Notes: a model not told the origin generated them from the letters alone. 64,000 nt of DNA from Candidatus Saccharimonadota bacterium (GCA_026395405.1 JAPLYU010000001.1:440696-504695); one strand, 5' to 3'. Counted from the stretch's first letter, positions 33,091-42,905 are shown. Numbers and translations are program-made.

Positions 33091-33921
33091 ATGGACAAGC
33101 CAATCCTACATCCAGCCAGCGAAAAACGTTTAAACTTGACAGTGAAAAATATGCCACAATCAATGTTATTAAGTGGTGAAAAACGTGTTGGATTGACCAC
33201 GATAGCCAAACACATTGCGTTTTTGCGTAAAGTAACCCCAATCGTCATTCTGCCTGAAAAAGATGAAAAAATAGATATCGAAAAAGGTGTAATTAGCGTC
33301 GATATAATGAGGCGGCTTTACGATGAAACCCGCACAAAAACAGCTGAGCAGCGCATAATCATTATCGATTACGCCGAAAGGATGACTACCCAGGCTCAAA
33401 ATGCCTTCCTAAAGCTATTAGAAGAGCCAGGAGACGACGTTTACTTTATTCTGGTATCAAATACAACCTCCAAACTTTTGCCGACTATCATCTCGCGAAC
33501 CGAGAATTTGGACATTAAACCAATAAATGACGAACAATCAAACGATTTATTGGATAAATTGGGTGTTAATGATAAAACTAAACGGACGCAAATACTATTT
33601 ATGGCTGCCGGATTACCAGCCGAACTAACAAATCTAGCTACAGACAATGATTATTTTGAAGAACGTAGTGCGATGGTTCGGGATGCGCGCGAGCTTTTAA
33701 GCGGTAATATGTATCAAAAACTGCTAATCGCACAAAAATATAAAGACGATAGGGTGGTCGCACTGCAACTACTGACAGATGCATCAAATATGCTGAAAAA
33801 AAGCATTATTTCAAAACCCCAAATTGACTCTATTACATATATAGAAAAATTATTAAAAGCTTATGGACGTATAGAGGCGAACGGCAACATCCGCCTCTGT
33901 TTAGCATCCATGGCTATTTAA
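33091..33921 (+). CDS. DNA polymerase III delta'-like clamp loader subunit
   Basis: RIIIIDYAERMTTQAQNAFLKLLEEPGDDVYFILVSNTTSKLLPTIISRTE. Confidence 0.85.
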   Translation: MDKPILHPASEKRLNLTVKNMPQSMLLSGEKRVGLTTIAKHIAFLRKVTPIVILPEKDEKIDIEKGVISVDIMRRLYDETRTKTAEQRIIIIDYAERMTTQAQNAFLKLLEEPGDDVYFILVSNTTSKLLPTIISRTENLDIKPINDEQSNDLLDKLGVNDKTKRTQILFMAAGLPAELTNLATDNDYFEERSAMVRDARELLSGNMYQKLLIAQKYKDDRVVALQLLTDASNMLKKSIISKPQIDSITYIEKLLKAYGRIEANGNIRLCLASMAI

Positions 33922-33957
33922 GGGTCTTTACACATTCTGGTATAATGGACTTTGTAC

Positions 33958-34611
33958 ATGTTGGGACTTTTTATAATATTGCTTTTGGGTGCTTGGGTTA
34001 TCTATCAACCTCAAACCGTCCGCGAGGTTACCGCTGATTTGCCTGTTCGAATCTCTGATAAATTAAGTCAACTTTGGACTATTGCCCAAGAATCAATTCA
34101 AACGAACAGATACTTGAGGGCTGAAAAGGCCTTACTTACGATTTTACGTATAGATGAACGAAACGCCAGTGCCTACAACAGACTAGGCATTTTATATGCC
34201 AAACAACACTCCCTAAATGACGCTATTGAGTGTTTTGAAATAGCGCAGTCTCTGGAACCAAGTGCCAGCAGTTTGCATAACGTAGGGCTTATTTATCTGG
34301 AAACTGAAAATTTTGAAAAGGCAGCCCTGGCGTTTGAACAAGCTTTGGCGATTGATAACAAACTGGCCTCGCGTCACATTGCCTATGCCAAAGTTCAAGA
34401 AAAACTGGGCCATGATAAAAAAATGATAGAATCACTGGAAAAAGCGGTCGAATTAGACCCAATACCCCAAACATTGAATATCCTAGCAGACGCTTACGAG
34501 CGTACCGAACGGATAGAGCTTGCTACAAATCTCCGCGAAAAAGCCGCCAAGATGATTATCCCACAGGGTCAGCCAAAGCGAGTTAAACAGCCACGTCGCG
34601 TAGTTATGTAA
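33958..34611 (+). CDS. TPR-repeat membrane-anchored protein
   Basis: N-terminal TM plus ASAYNRLGILYAKQHSLNDAIECFEIAQSLEP-type repeats. Confidence 0.8.
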   Translation: MLGLFIILLLGAWVIYQPQTVREVTADLPVRISDKLSQLWTIAQESIQTNRYLRAEKALLTILRIDERNASAYNRLGILYAKQHSLNDAIECFEIAQSLEPSASSLHNVGLIYLETENFEKAALAFEQALAIDNKLASRHIAYAKVQEKLGHDKKMIESLEKAVELDPIPQTLNILADAYERTERIELATNLREKAAKMIIPQGQPKRVKQPRRVVM

Positions 34612-34648
34612 ATTCTTAAGCTTGTAAAAATTTACTCTTTATTAGATA

Positions 34649-35089
34649 ATGTCTATTATCTTACCCAACCTTATTGCGAAGGGAGGCTACAAAGCAACTC
34701 ATGCGTTTGAGTTCGAGTCGTCAGATGGCTCGCTTGGACGCACATTCGTAAAAGACAAAGAGGCGGGAGAAGATTACATGACCGTACCGCAAGAAGGCGT
34801 CGTAACGCTTGACGACATCGTTGCAGAAGTACAACACCTGCAGAACAACGGGGGCGCCGAGGGCCTCTACGACGTCATCAACGTCAACGTCGCCACCTGT
34901 CGGTGGCAGAAGCCAGCGAAGGGCAGCAAGATGCGCACCCTCATCATGGCCTTCAAGGGCCGTGGCAACACGAAGCACACATGGTGCGTAAACGAAAGTG
35001 ATATTGGGCACAAAGTGCGCGATGGTCGCGCCCACCTCACCTCCGAGGGCATGCCCAGCGTGATGCTGCTCCTTCCCGCGTTCGCCTGA
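34649..35089 (+). CDS. Hypothetical protein (146 aa), GC-rich codon usage
   Basis: ORF with TTGTAA-17-GATAAT upstream and a strong hairpin downstream. Confidence 0.65.
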   Translation: MSIILPNLIAKGGYKATHAFEFESSDGSLGRTFVKDKEAGEDYMTVPQEGVVTLDDIVAEVQHLQNNGGAEGLYDVINVNVATCRWQKPAKGSKMRTLIMAFKGRGNTKHTWCVNESDIGHKVRDGRAHLTSEGMPSVMLLLPAFA

Positions 35090-35105
35090 GAGCACCCCCG
35101 CGTAC

Positions 35106-35144
35106 GGTCACACCCCTGGATATCTGACGTCCAGGGGAATGACC
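35106..35144 (+). terminator. Hairpin after GC-rich ORF
   Basis: GGTCA-ca-CCCCTGGA-tatctgacg-TCCAGGGG-aa-TGACC; weak T-tract. Confidence 0.55.
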
Positions 35145-35193
35145 CTTGAATCGTTTTGTAGTATAATATATACAGAAAGGTGAGGGTATAATT

Positions 35194-35622
35194 ATGGACT
35201 GGTCAATCTTTAAAAAGGGCGTGTTCTTGGTCAATTTGCTTGGTATTATCTATGATACATCGACCAAAAAAATCTTAATCGGCAAGCGTGTTGACGATCC
35301 TCATCTGAAGGATTTGTCTTGGGTTTTTCCGGGTGGCAGACCTGATTACAAAAAAGAAATGGATGAAAACCTTAAATACGAAGTAAAAGAGAACACAGGA
35401 CTTGATGTTGACGTTAAACATGTTGTTTTTGCCAAGACTTATCCAGAAAAACGCGAGTTTTTATCAATATATTATTATTGCGAACTGACCACGCCTAACC
35501 AAAAAGAACTTGCGCAGGGCAACTTAAAAGAGCTTAAATGGATAAAACCAACTGAAGTAGGCGAATACTTCACAACATCAATTCATCCAAAAATTTTGGA
35601 ATATTTGAAGAGTTTAGAATAA
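35194..35622 (+). CDS. NUDIX hydrolase
   Basis: GGRPDYKKEMDENLKYEVKENTGLDV approximates the Nudix box. Confidence 0.85.
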   Translation: MDWSIFKKGVFLVNLLGIIYDTSTKKILIGKRVDDPHLKDLSWVFPGGRPDYKKEMDENLKYEVKENTGLDVDVKHVVFAKTYPEKREFLSIYYYCELTTPNQKELAQGNLKELKWIKPTEVGEYFTTSIHPKILEYLKSLE

Positions 35623-35700
35623 CAAAATAAACTCATTAAAAGCGCCTCACTCACCGGTGGGGTGCTTTTAAAGCATAGGCAAGATAGCGCTACGCTTTTC

Positions 35701-35752
35701 CGCTCATTCGCGAAAAAATGTAAACACTTTTTCACTTCAATCGCTTCACCGA
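35701..35752. repeat. 52-bp dispersed repeat, copy A
   Basis: 47/52 identical (by eye) to the reverse complement of 50630-50681. Confidence 0.85.
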
Positions 35753-35850
35753 ACTCTGCGACTTTTCACTTTGTGAAAAGATTCGCAAGTACGGATCTGA
35801 CCTTCAGGTCAAAATTAAATATCCCACTACAAGAGTGGGGTATTTAATTT

Positions 35851-35936
35851 TGGTACTGGGGGCAAGATTCGAACTTGCGAAGGCATAAGCCGACAGATTT
35901 ACAGTCTGTTGTGTTTGACCGCTTCACTACCCCAGC
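35851..35936 (-). tRNA. tRNA-Tyr (GTA)
   Basis: Reverse strand GCTGGGGTAGTGAAG...ACTGTAAAT...GTTCGAATC...CCCCAGTACCA, encoded CCA, long variable arm. Confidence 0.93.
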
Positions 35937-35940
35937 AATT

Positions 35941-36017
35941 TGGAGCCGCCTTTCGGACTCGAACCGAAGACCTGCTGTTTACAAAACAGCTGCTCTAGCC
36001 AACTGAGCTAAGGCGGC
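35941..36017 (-). tRNA. tRNA-Thr (TGT)
   Basis: Reverse strand GCCGCCTTAGCTCAGTTGG...TTTGTAA loop...AGGCGGCTCCA. Confidence 0.93.
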
Positions 36018-36122
36018 GTGTAGTAAAGTACTAGACTATCTTATCTGATAAACATAACATTTTCAAGACTTGTACGGTGTGATTGAAGATAGACTAATTA
36101 CACGGTATAATTACCTAAGTGT

Positions 36123-36198
36123 GCCGTGATAGCTCAGTTGGTAGAGCGCATCCATGGTAAGGATGAGGTCTGGGGTTCAAATCCCCATCACGGCTCCA
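36123..36198 (+). tRNA. tRNA-Thr (GGT)
   Basis: GCCGTGATAGCTCAGTTGG...ATGGTAA loop...GGTTCAAATCC...ATCACGGCTCCA. Confidence 0.93.
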
Positions 36199-36205
36199 AA
36201 TTGAT

Positions 36206-36787
36206 TTAAACCAAAGGTACAAATATAAAACCCGGATGAGTAATTACTTCGTGCATTCCATTCGCTTTTTTCGTTACTTCTAAAATATTATTACGGACAG
36301 GGATAATCAACTTACCACCGACTGCCAGCTGGTTTATTAGTTCATTTGGTAGGTTGTTAGCCGATGCACTTACCAAAATACGATTAAAAGGTGACCTCTC
36401 AGGTAAGCCGATGATATTTTTTTTGCTCAAGTAAAACCTGGCATTTCTAACACCAAATCTCAAAACATTCAATTTACCGAACTTCATCAATTCTGGTATT
36501 CTTTCTACAGCATATACCTTTCCTTTTGGGCCAACAATATTAGACAATAGAGCAGTTGTCCAGCCTGATCCAAAGCCGACATCAAGAACTATATTACCTC
36601 TACGCACATCCAACCATTCAAGCATTTTTCGTACTGTATATGGTTGACTTATGGTTTGTCCATGGCCAATGGGCAGCGGAGCGTCTCTATGTGATTGATT
36701 TTTAAGTTCATCAGGCAGAAACTCCACCCTATCAACATCTTCAAAAGCTTTGGATATAGTGTCCATACTATTATTATAAAATTTCAA
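36206..36787 (-). CDS. Protein-L-isoaspartate O-methyltransferase-like protein
   Basis: ISQPYTVRKMLEWLDVRRGNIVLDVGFGSGWTTALLSNIVG...VYAVERIPEL. Confidence 0.85.
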   Translation of the reverse strand: MKFYNNSMDTISKAFEDVDRVEFLPDELKNQSHRDAPLPIGHGQTISQPYTVRKMLEWLDVRRGNIVLDVGFGSGWTTALLSNIVGPKGKVYAVERIPELMKFGKLNVLRFGVRNARFYLSKKNIIGLPERSPFNRILVSASANNLPNELINQLAVGGKLIIPVRNNILEVTKKANGMHEVITHPGFIFVPLV

Positions 36788-36812
36788 CCTTAGATTTTGC
36801 TATAATTAACGT

Positions 36813-37307
36813 ATGGCAACATTTAGTTTTGATATCGTTTCTGAGTATGACAAAGCCGAAATGAATAATGTTTTTGCGTTGACACAAAAAGAAATCAATA
36901 ACAGATACGATTTCAAGGGCACGCCTGCCGAAGTTGATTGGCTGGGTGACAAGACCGGTTTTAAGGTTATTGGATCAAACGAGTGGCAAATTGACAGCAT
37001 CATTGATATTATCCGTAAAAAGCTAGCCCAGCGCGAACAAAGTAGCAAGGTTCTGGACTTATCCAAGACCGTAGCAACCAGCAATATGAAAGCTACCAAA
37101 GAAATTTCATTTATCGCGGGCCTAGACCAAGAAAAAGCCAAACTAATAACTAAACTGATTCGCGAAGAGTTTCCGAAAATAAAACCGCAAATTCAAGGCG
37201 AATCCGTTCGAGTTGTCAGTAATAGTAAGGACGATTTGCAATCAGTTATGCAACTTATAAAACAACGTGATTTTGACTTTCCGGTGTCGTTTACGAATTA
37301 CAGATAG
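36813..37307 (+). CDS. yajQ: YajQ family nucleotide-binding protein
   Basis: FDIVSEYDKAEMNNVFALTQKEINNRYDFKGT. Confidence 0.93.
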   Translation: MATFSFDIVSEYDKAEMNNVFALTQKEINNRYDFKGTPAEVDWLGDKTGFKVIGSNEWQIDSIIDIIRKKLAQREQSSKVLDLSKTVATSNMKATKEISFIAGLDQEKAKLITKLIREEFPKIKPQIQGESVRVVSNSKDDLQSVMQLIKQRDFDFPVSFTNYR

Positions 37308-37377
37308 TCCTCTTGAACTTACACTAGTATTTTGATATAATTACCTCTAATAACGATACAAATTTGTAAGGAAAATT

Positions 37378-37584
37378 ATGGCAAAGAGTAATACGAAGCG
37401 AAAATTAGTTGGTTTAGTTAGCGAGGCAAGTGGCCATCGGACTTATTACACGACCAAAAATACCCAGAATACTACTGAAAAAATTTCAATTAAAAAATAT
37501 GATCCAACTATTCGGGCTCATGCATTATATACCGAAACTAAAAAAAGCCTCGGTCGAAACGAAGTAAAACAGAAAAAACACTAA
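37378..37584 (+). CDS. rpmG: 50S ribosomal protein L33-like, Cys-free
   Basis: KRKLVGLVSEASGHRTYYTTKNTQNTTEKISIKKYDPTIRAHALYTETK. Confidence 0.85.
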   Translation: MAKSNTKRKLVGLVSEASGHRTYYTTKNTQNTTEKISIKKYDPTIRAHALYTETKKSLGRNEVKQKKH

Positions 37585-38261
37585 TCTTCGGATTCAATTT
37601 GTTTATCTAAATGGCCTGCTAACCATAGGCCATTTTTTAACAGGCTATCTAATAACTGAGACGTAATGCTGACATTTGTAGAATATAAATACAAAACATT
37701 ATCATGCTGTTCAATACACATTGGCCAAAAATGCGCCGCTAAAACATTTGAAATCTTTGCATTTATTATAGTTTGGACATCTGTTGACTTTGCCGGTCTG
37801 GCGTATACTGAAAAACGACTGGTAAAATCAGCGCTATATTCCTCAAAAACACCCAAATCAACCTCTTTCATATTTGGATAAGTTGAAAACAATGAGTGGT
37901 ACGGTTGAACGTCGTGATTCTTTGCTTCAACAAAAAAATGTGGAATTGCGGTTTTAGCATGTAATTCAATCGCAAAAATTATCCAGCTGTTCAAGATGTC
38001 TTTGCCGTCAGGTTCAACTGTATAATCACTTCTGTCAACTACAGATACACTATAGTCATCAACAGTCCCAACACAGTAATTATTATCTCTAATCGTTGAC
38101 GATACCGTCAAACCACGTACTAATTTATGTTCGTCGTCGTGCTGATTTACATATCCGAAGTATACAATCCCAATTCGTTTAGCAAAATTAGAAAAAATTC
38201 GACTATTCGATCTGTTTTTTATTCGATGAGATAAGAACTTTGTATATTTTTTAATCGCCAT
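37581..38261 (-). CDS. Hypothetical protein
   Basis: Start MAIKKYTKFLSH chosen to avoid overlap with GH15. Confidence 0.65.
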   Translation of the reverse strand: MAIKKYTKFLSHRIKNRSNSRIFSNFAKRIGIVYFGYVNQHDDEHKLVRGLTVSSTIRDNNYCVGTVDDYSVSVVDRSDYTVEPDGKDILNSWIIFAIELHAKTAIPHFFVEAKNHDVQPYHSLFSTYPNMKEVDLGVFEEYSADFTSRFSVYARPAKSTDVQTIINAKISNVLAAHFWPMCIEQHDNVLYLYSTNVSITSQLLDSLLKNGLWLAGHLDKQIESED

Positions 38262-38278
38262 ACAAAAACCTTGCCATA

Positions 38279-40237
38279 TTATTTCTTTTCTTTTGCAATC
38301 AAATCCAGTAGTGTTGAGATATATTCGGCATGAGACCACGTCAGCGGTGCGGGGGATATAATTTCATTAGTAACCGGGTCAAGCTGTTCACCCATAACAC
38401 CCGTGCTCATAGCGTGACTCTTTGCCCAATCAAGTATTCTAATTGCCTTATCCGTTTGATTATTGTCAATATAGTACTGAGCCATCCAAAATGAAGTCAC
38501 AAACCAGAGGTTACCGGTAATACCTTGGCTTGAGCGGCGATAAGGATCATCTTCAAAGCGAGGTAATCCAACCGCTCCATTTCCTAGTCCAAATAACTGC
38601 TCGATGGTGCTGACTGACGATAGTATTTCGTCGCTGTCAGATGCGAATAGTCCAAAAATGTATGGCCCAAATACGCTGGAACAATCAATTACTTCATCAT
38701 AAATAACTTGACCATCTTTGACGTTTATACCTCTGTAAAAACACTTTCTTTTATCGTTATACAGGTACTTATGAGCAGCCAGTTGAATATCATTAGCTGC
38801 CGAGCGCCATTTTACGGCGTTATTTGGGTCTTTGGCGACAGACGCCAAATCTGATGCTGCGATTAAGGCTGCGTAAGTGACAGCAGTAGTATATGTACTT
38901 GTCAAAAATGTTTGTTCCCATAAGTCGTAGCTGGCTTTTGGCAATCCGGTCGTTTCATCAACATATTCCGTCATGAAATTAGCCATTGGCAGAATCATAT
39001 CTTTATAAAATTCAGTTAATAGTTTTTCTTCCGGATGCATAGAATAGAATTGAGCAAAAATGAATAGTGGAAGCGCTGTTTCGTCTTCTTGGATAGGCGG
39101 AGCAACAACACCATCATGCAAATACGGATGCCAACTGCTTCCCAGCGCGCCATCTGCACGATATTTATGCATCATATACCCATCAGGGTGTAATCCTCGT
39201 TTTGTAAATTCAAAAAATCTATAAGCCTCATCAACATACCCAATCCTGATAAGAGGCCATAGCGCATATGCGCCATCCCTAGGCCAACAATAGCTATAGG
39301 CATCGCGAGAATAGTGCAGCATTGAAGTGTCAGTACTAGCAATAATCGCCCCGCGTTTATCAATCTGAGATTTTAGGATAATCACGCTTTCCATAAAGGT
39401 TTTTTGATAGTTTTCACTAATATTATCTTTAACCGTCAGAGCTGGCTCTAGCCATTTATGCCACCACTCGGCAGTTCGTTCCATTAATGCCAACGCACCT
39501 TCTTTTTTAACCTGATTATGTATATATAAGGCATCGCGAGTCGAAGTTCCAACAGCAATCCAATATTGCACCCTGGCTGAACTATTTGCATCTATATTAG
39601 TTTTGAATCTGATTGTTGAATCAACTCGGCCGTGTTCGACGTTATTCATACCTAACTCGCCATCTTCGGCGTCACGATAAGTGCCTTCTTTGCCTTCTAT
39701 ACCAAAAAGACCGATAGTGTATTGGTCAAAAGGCCTATTGTCATAATCACCGCATATAATAAATGCTCGGCGGCCTCGGTAATGCAAGATTGCATGATTA
39801 TCCGGCAAATACTGGGCCGTGTCCGTATTACTGCGCGAATCACTGATTGCGAAGGCTTGATGCATAAACAATCGAACTTCACGGGCTTCGTCGCGAGTAT
39901 TTATTATGTGTATATTCCTGATAAACACACTTAAATGAGCATCGATAAAATCATCAAACTCCAAAATAATTCCCAGACGTTCGTTTTTCGCCTTGGTGTG
40001 TCCAATTAATGAGTCATGCGGATATTGAAACTCAAAAGTCCACTCGCCAGGGGGATTCTGGGGGTTATCAATCCAACTAAGGTCACCGTTAATCCATACG
40101 CCAACTTTATGACGCAAATTACTTCCAGCACTGTGGTTTTTAAACCCCACGTATGAATAATAGAAGTCGTGGACAGTCCCGAAACCGTTTAACCCGACAT
40201 GTAATTCACCATTACTAAGAACAATGGGTCTAGCCAT
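38279..40237 (-). CDS. Glycoside hydrolase family 15 (glucoamylase-like)
   Basis: ARPIVLSNGELHVGLNGFGTVHDFYY; YCWPRDGAYALWPLIRIGYVDEA. Confidence 0.9.
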   Translation of the reverse strand: MARPIVLSNGELHVGLNGFGTVHDFYYSYVGFKNHSAGSNLRHKVGVWINGDLSWIDNPQNPPGEWTFEFQYPHDSLIGHTKAKNERLGIILEFDDFIDAHLSVFIRNIHIINTRDEAREVRLFMHQAFAISDSRSNTDTAQYLPDNHAILHYRGRRAFIICGDYDNRPFDQYTIGLFGIEGKEGTYRDAEDGELGMNNVEHGRVDSTIRFKTNIDANSSARVQYWIAVGTSTRDALYIHNQVKKEGALALMERTAEWWHKWLEPALTVKDNISENYQKTFMESVIILKSQIDKRGAIIASTDTSMLHYSRDAYSYCWPRDGAYALWPLIRIGYVDEAYRFFEFTKRGLHPDGYMMHKYRADGALGSSWHPYLHDGVVAPPIQEDETALPLFIFAQFYSMHPEEKLLTEFYKDMILPMANFMTEYVDETTGLPKASYDLWEQTFLTSTYTTAVTYAALIAASDLASVAKDPNNAVKWRSAANDIQLAAHKYLYNDKRKCFYRGINVKDGQVIYDEVIDCSSVFGPYIFGLFASDSDEILSSVSTIEQLFGLGNGAVGLPRFEDDPYRRSSQGITGNLWFVTSFWMAQYYIDNNQTDKAIRILDWAKSHAMSTGVMGEQLDPVTNEIISPAPLTWSHAEYISTLLDLIAKEKK

Positions 40238-41459
40238 TCAGGCCTCCAGTTTTATGATGACAGTATAGACGCCAGCGGAGGTCGCGTACGACGTTGATGA
40301 AATATAAAAAGGCATCGTATGGCGATTCATAAGGGCTGAAGTAGGCATGTACGTCGCCATCATTAAACCATTTGGTACACATATAATAGACATGATCTGA
40401 TGTCTGTAGTTTCCGCCAATCAGCAATTAATTCCAGGTCGTTTGTGCGCATAATATCGTCTTCAAGGGAATAAATGTACCTAAGGGCTTCTTGTTGCATG
40501 GAATTACCCAGCCAAGCTGTCAAATCTCGTTCCGTATCAGCCCAGGTTACTGTATAGGGCATGCTAATCTCGCCAACAGGTTCGAAGGCATCAATAGCTT
40601 CGGACACCGTATAGCACGTATTAACAGGGTTTTCCAACCATTTACCAATAAATGCTTCGTAAAAGTTGAATATTCCGGTATCTTCCCACTGATGTTCACC
40701 AAAAGTCTCGTAGTCCATGAACAGGTTAACAATTTCATTATCTGTTATTGCCGCATTAACCCAGTCACAGTATGTATCGGCGTTAAGCGGCCAATCAGGC
40801 CAGTTTCTGTCGCCAAATCTGAAGGCAACGTCGTCACTCAGGCGATAGTTCTTCATCAAAAGCTTTATGTTGTCGGTTCCAGCTGGTTTATAGACATAAT
40901 TTGGACTGCGCCACTGTAAAATAGGGTCCCAACCCTCAGCCAATATACCCTTGAACCCGTATTCATCAGCCCATTTCGCCATAGAATCGTTATAAGAAAG
41001 TTCAGTATTTCTAAATACCTTAGTTTCAACACCGAATAAATCGCGAATTTTTTTACGGTGGGCTTCGACTTGGTGCTCGAATTCAACCATACTATAGAAA
41101 AAGGCAAGTGAGTGGTAATAAGTTTCAGCAACAATCTCGACTCTGCCGGTTGAAACAATGCGCTTAAAGCTGTCCAGAACATCTGGTGCCCATTTTTCGG
41201 CTTGTTCGATAAATACACCGGTAATACTTAGCGATACTTTAAATTCAGGATGAGTATTCAGTAGTCTTTCTAGCAGAGCATTCATTGGCCTATATGATTT
41301 GTCTGCAACTTTTTTAAATACTTGTTCGTTGTTTCGTTCAGTGTTGTAGTCCGGGTCGTTAAAATAATCGTGACTGGCCGCTGTGTCAAACACGCTATAT
41401 TTTCGCACACGATAAGGTTGGTGAGCGTGCAAATATAGTACTATTCCACGTTTGCTCAT
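40230..41459 (-). CDS. Glycoside hydrolase family 57 (alpha-amylase-like)
   Basis: GIVLYLHAHQPYRVRKYSVFD; MDYETFGEHQWEDTGIF. Confidence 0.9.
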   Translation of the reverse strand: MSKRGIVLYLHAHQPYRVRKYSVFDTAASHDYFNDPDYNTERNNEQVFKKVADKSYRPMNALLERLLNTHPEFKVSLSITGVFIEQAEKWAPDVLDSFKRIVSTGRVEIVAETYYHSLAFFYSMVEFEHQVEAHRKKIRDLFGVETKVFRNTELSYNDSMAKWADEYGFKGILAEGWDPILQWRSPNYVYKPAGTDNIKLLMKNYRLSDDVAFRFGDRNWPDWPLNADTYCDWVNAAITDNEIVNLFMDYETFGEHQWEDTGIFNFYEAFIGKWLENPVNTCYTVSEAIDAFEPVGEISMPYTVTWADTERDLTAWLGNSMQQEALRYIYSLEDDIMRTNDLELIADWRKLQTSDHVYYMCTKWFNDGDVHAYFSPYESPYDAFLYFINVVRDLRWRLYCHHKTGGLNG

Positions 41460-42679
41460 GCAGATACCATAGCTTTCATATCCGTATAGATACGCATTAG
41501 TGTTCGGGCGGCATCATGCCAAGACAATCTGGCATATTCTTTTTTAACATCCTCTTGCATAACTTTTTTAAGTACATGCGAAGTCGCGATTCCTATTAAT
41601 TGGTCTGCCAGCACGTCTTCATCCCAGAAATCATACCGAAACACGCTATTTAACACTTCACCAACGCCGGATTGTTTGGTCAAAATAATTGCATTGTCAT
41701 GATGAGCAGCCTCTAGAGCAGTCAAACCAAACGGTTCACTTAGTGAACTCATTACTAATACATCCGCAACGCTATAGGCGTCACGCCATTGTTTACCCCT
41801 AATAAAGCCGGTGATAAAGATTTTGTCGGATATACCCAAATCAGCCGCTAATCTGATTAATTCATCTCGCTGTTCACCGTCGCCAACGAGTAAAAAGACC
41901 AGCTTGTCGTATTTAGAGCAAGCTTTGGCAGCGCCTTTCACGAAGTTAACCAAGCCTTTTTGAATAGTGAACCTGGTCAGGTTCAAAACAATCGTGTAGC
42001 CCTCGCTTTTTAACGCTTCCAGGTATTTATAAGTGCTAAAATCATAATAATATCCGTCGTTCATACTGACTATATCGATGGCATTATGTACTACTTCAAC
42101 TTTGTCAGCCGGAATGCCGTATTTTTTAACAATAATATTTTTTGTGATATTACTGACGGCGACTATCCTGTCTGCCATCATTAAACCCTGGTATTCTATC
42201 TCGTGGATTAACGGATTGCCACTGTCACTACCGGAACGGTCGAATTCAGTTGCATGAACATGGACTATCAACGGCGCGTCACAAACTTGCTTTGCGCCCA
42301 TACCGGCCTCCATAGTCAGCCAATCATGAGCATGGATAACATCTGGTTGAGTTACTTTTGCTAGGCGCTTTACGTACTGAACGTAGCGTTTTTGGACGCC
42401 ACGCATATCTTTGAGGTTATTTATATCGGCTTTGGACAATGGTTTATCCAGGACAGTTTTGGTATCGTACGCCCCAAGCCCGTTTCTTTCTAGGGGTGAC
42501 AGTTTAGTTGCGCAGTGAACATCCATATAGTCAATAACCGAATGCTCGGCTGTGTAGGGGACAACGAAATCAATAGTGGCACCGGCAACTGCCAGCGCTT
42601 TGGACATGTGATAACATGCAACGCCCAAACCTCCGCTGTTGTTTGGCCAAAGTTCCCACCCTAACATCAGTATTTTCAT
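41456..42679 (-). CDS. Glycosyltransferase family 4 (glycogen synthase-like)
   Basis: MLGWELWPNNSGGLGVACYHMSKALA; VIHAHDWLT; SLSEPFGLTALEAAHHDNAIILTKQSGVGEVL. Confidence 0.9.
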   Translation of the reverse strand: MKILMLGWELWPNNSGGLGVACYHMSKALAVAGATIDFVVPYTAEHSVIDYMDVHCATKLSPLERNGLGAYDTKTVLDKPLSKADINNLKDMRGVQKRYVQYVKRLAKVTQPDVIHAHDWLTMEAGMGAKQVCDAPLIVHVHATEFDRSGSDSGNPLIHEIEYQGLMMADRIVAVSNITKNIIVKKYGIPADKVEVVHNAIDIVSMNDGYYYDFSTYKYLEALKSEGYTIVLNLTRFTIQKGLVNFVKGAAKACSKYDKLVFLLVGDGEQRDELIRLAADLGISDKIFITGFIRGKQWRDAYSVADVLVMSSLSEPFGLTALEAAHHDNAIILTKQSGVGEVLNSVFRYDFWDEDVLADQLIGIATSHVLKKVMQEDVKKEYARLSWHDAARTLMRIYTDMKAMVSA

Positions 42680-42830
42680 TTTATTTTATTTAGGTCAACC
42701 AAAGTTAACCAGACATTCCTTGTTTATTGTAGGCCGTTCTGCGTCAATTATAAAACGAAGCTTGTGCTTTTACAACACTTTAAATTCCGTAAATTATCTG
42801 TTACTATATTGAGGTTAATATCCTTAACAA

Positions 42831-42905
42831 AGGGGCATAGTACAACGGCTAGTATATGGGTCTCCAAAACCTAAGATCGAGGTTCGATTCCTCGTGCCCC
42901 TGCCA
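42831..42905 (+). tRNA. tRNA-Trp (CCA), encoded CCA end; start of cassette array (site S0)
   Basis: AGGGGCA...CTCCAAA anticodon loop...CGAGG-TTCGATT-CCTCG...TGCCCCT-G-CCA. Confidence 0.93.

Noticed and set aside
34721-35095. 124-aa minus-strand ORF opposite the 34649 GC-rich gene
   Set aside because: Likely shadow ORF; the plus-strand gene has a promoter and a downstream hairpin.
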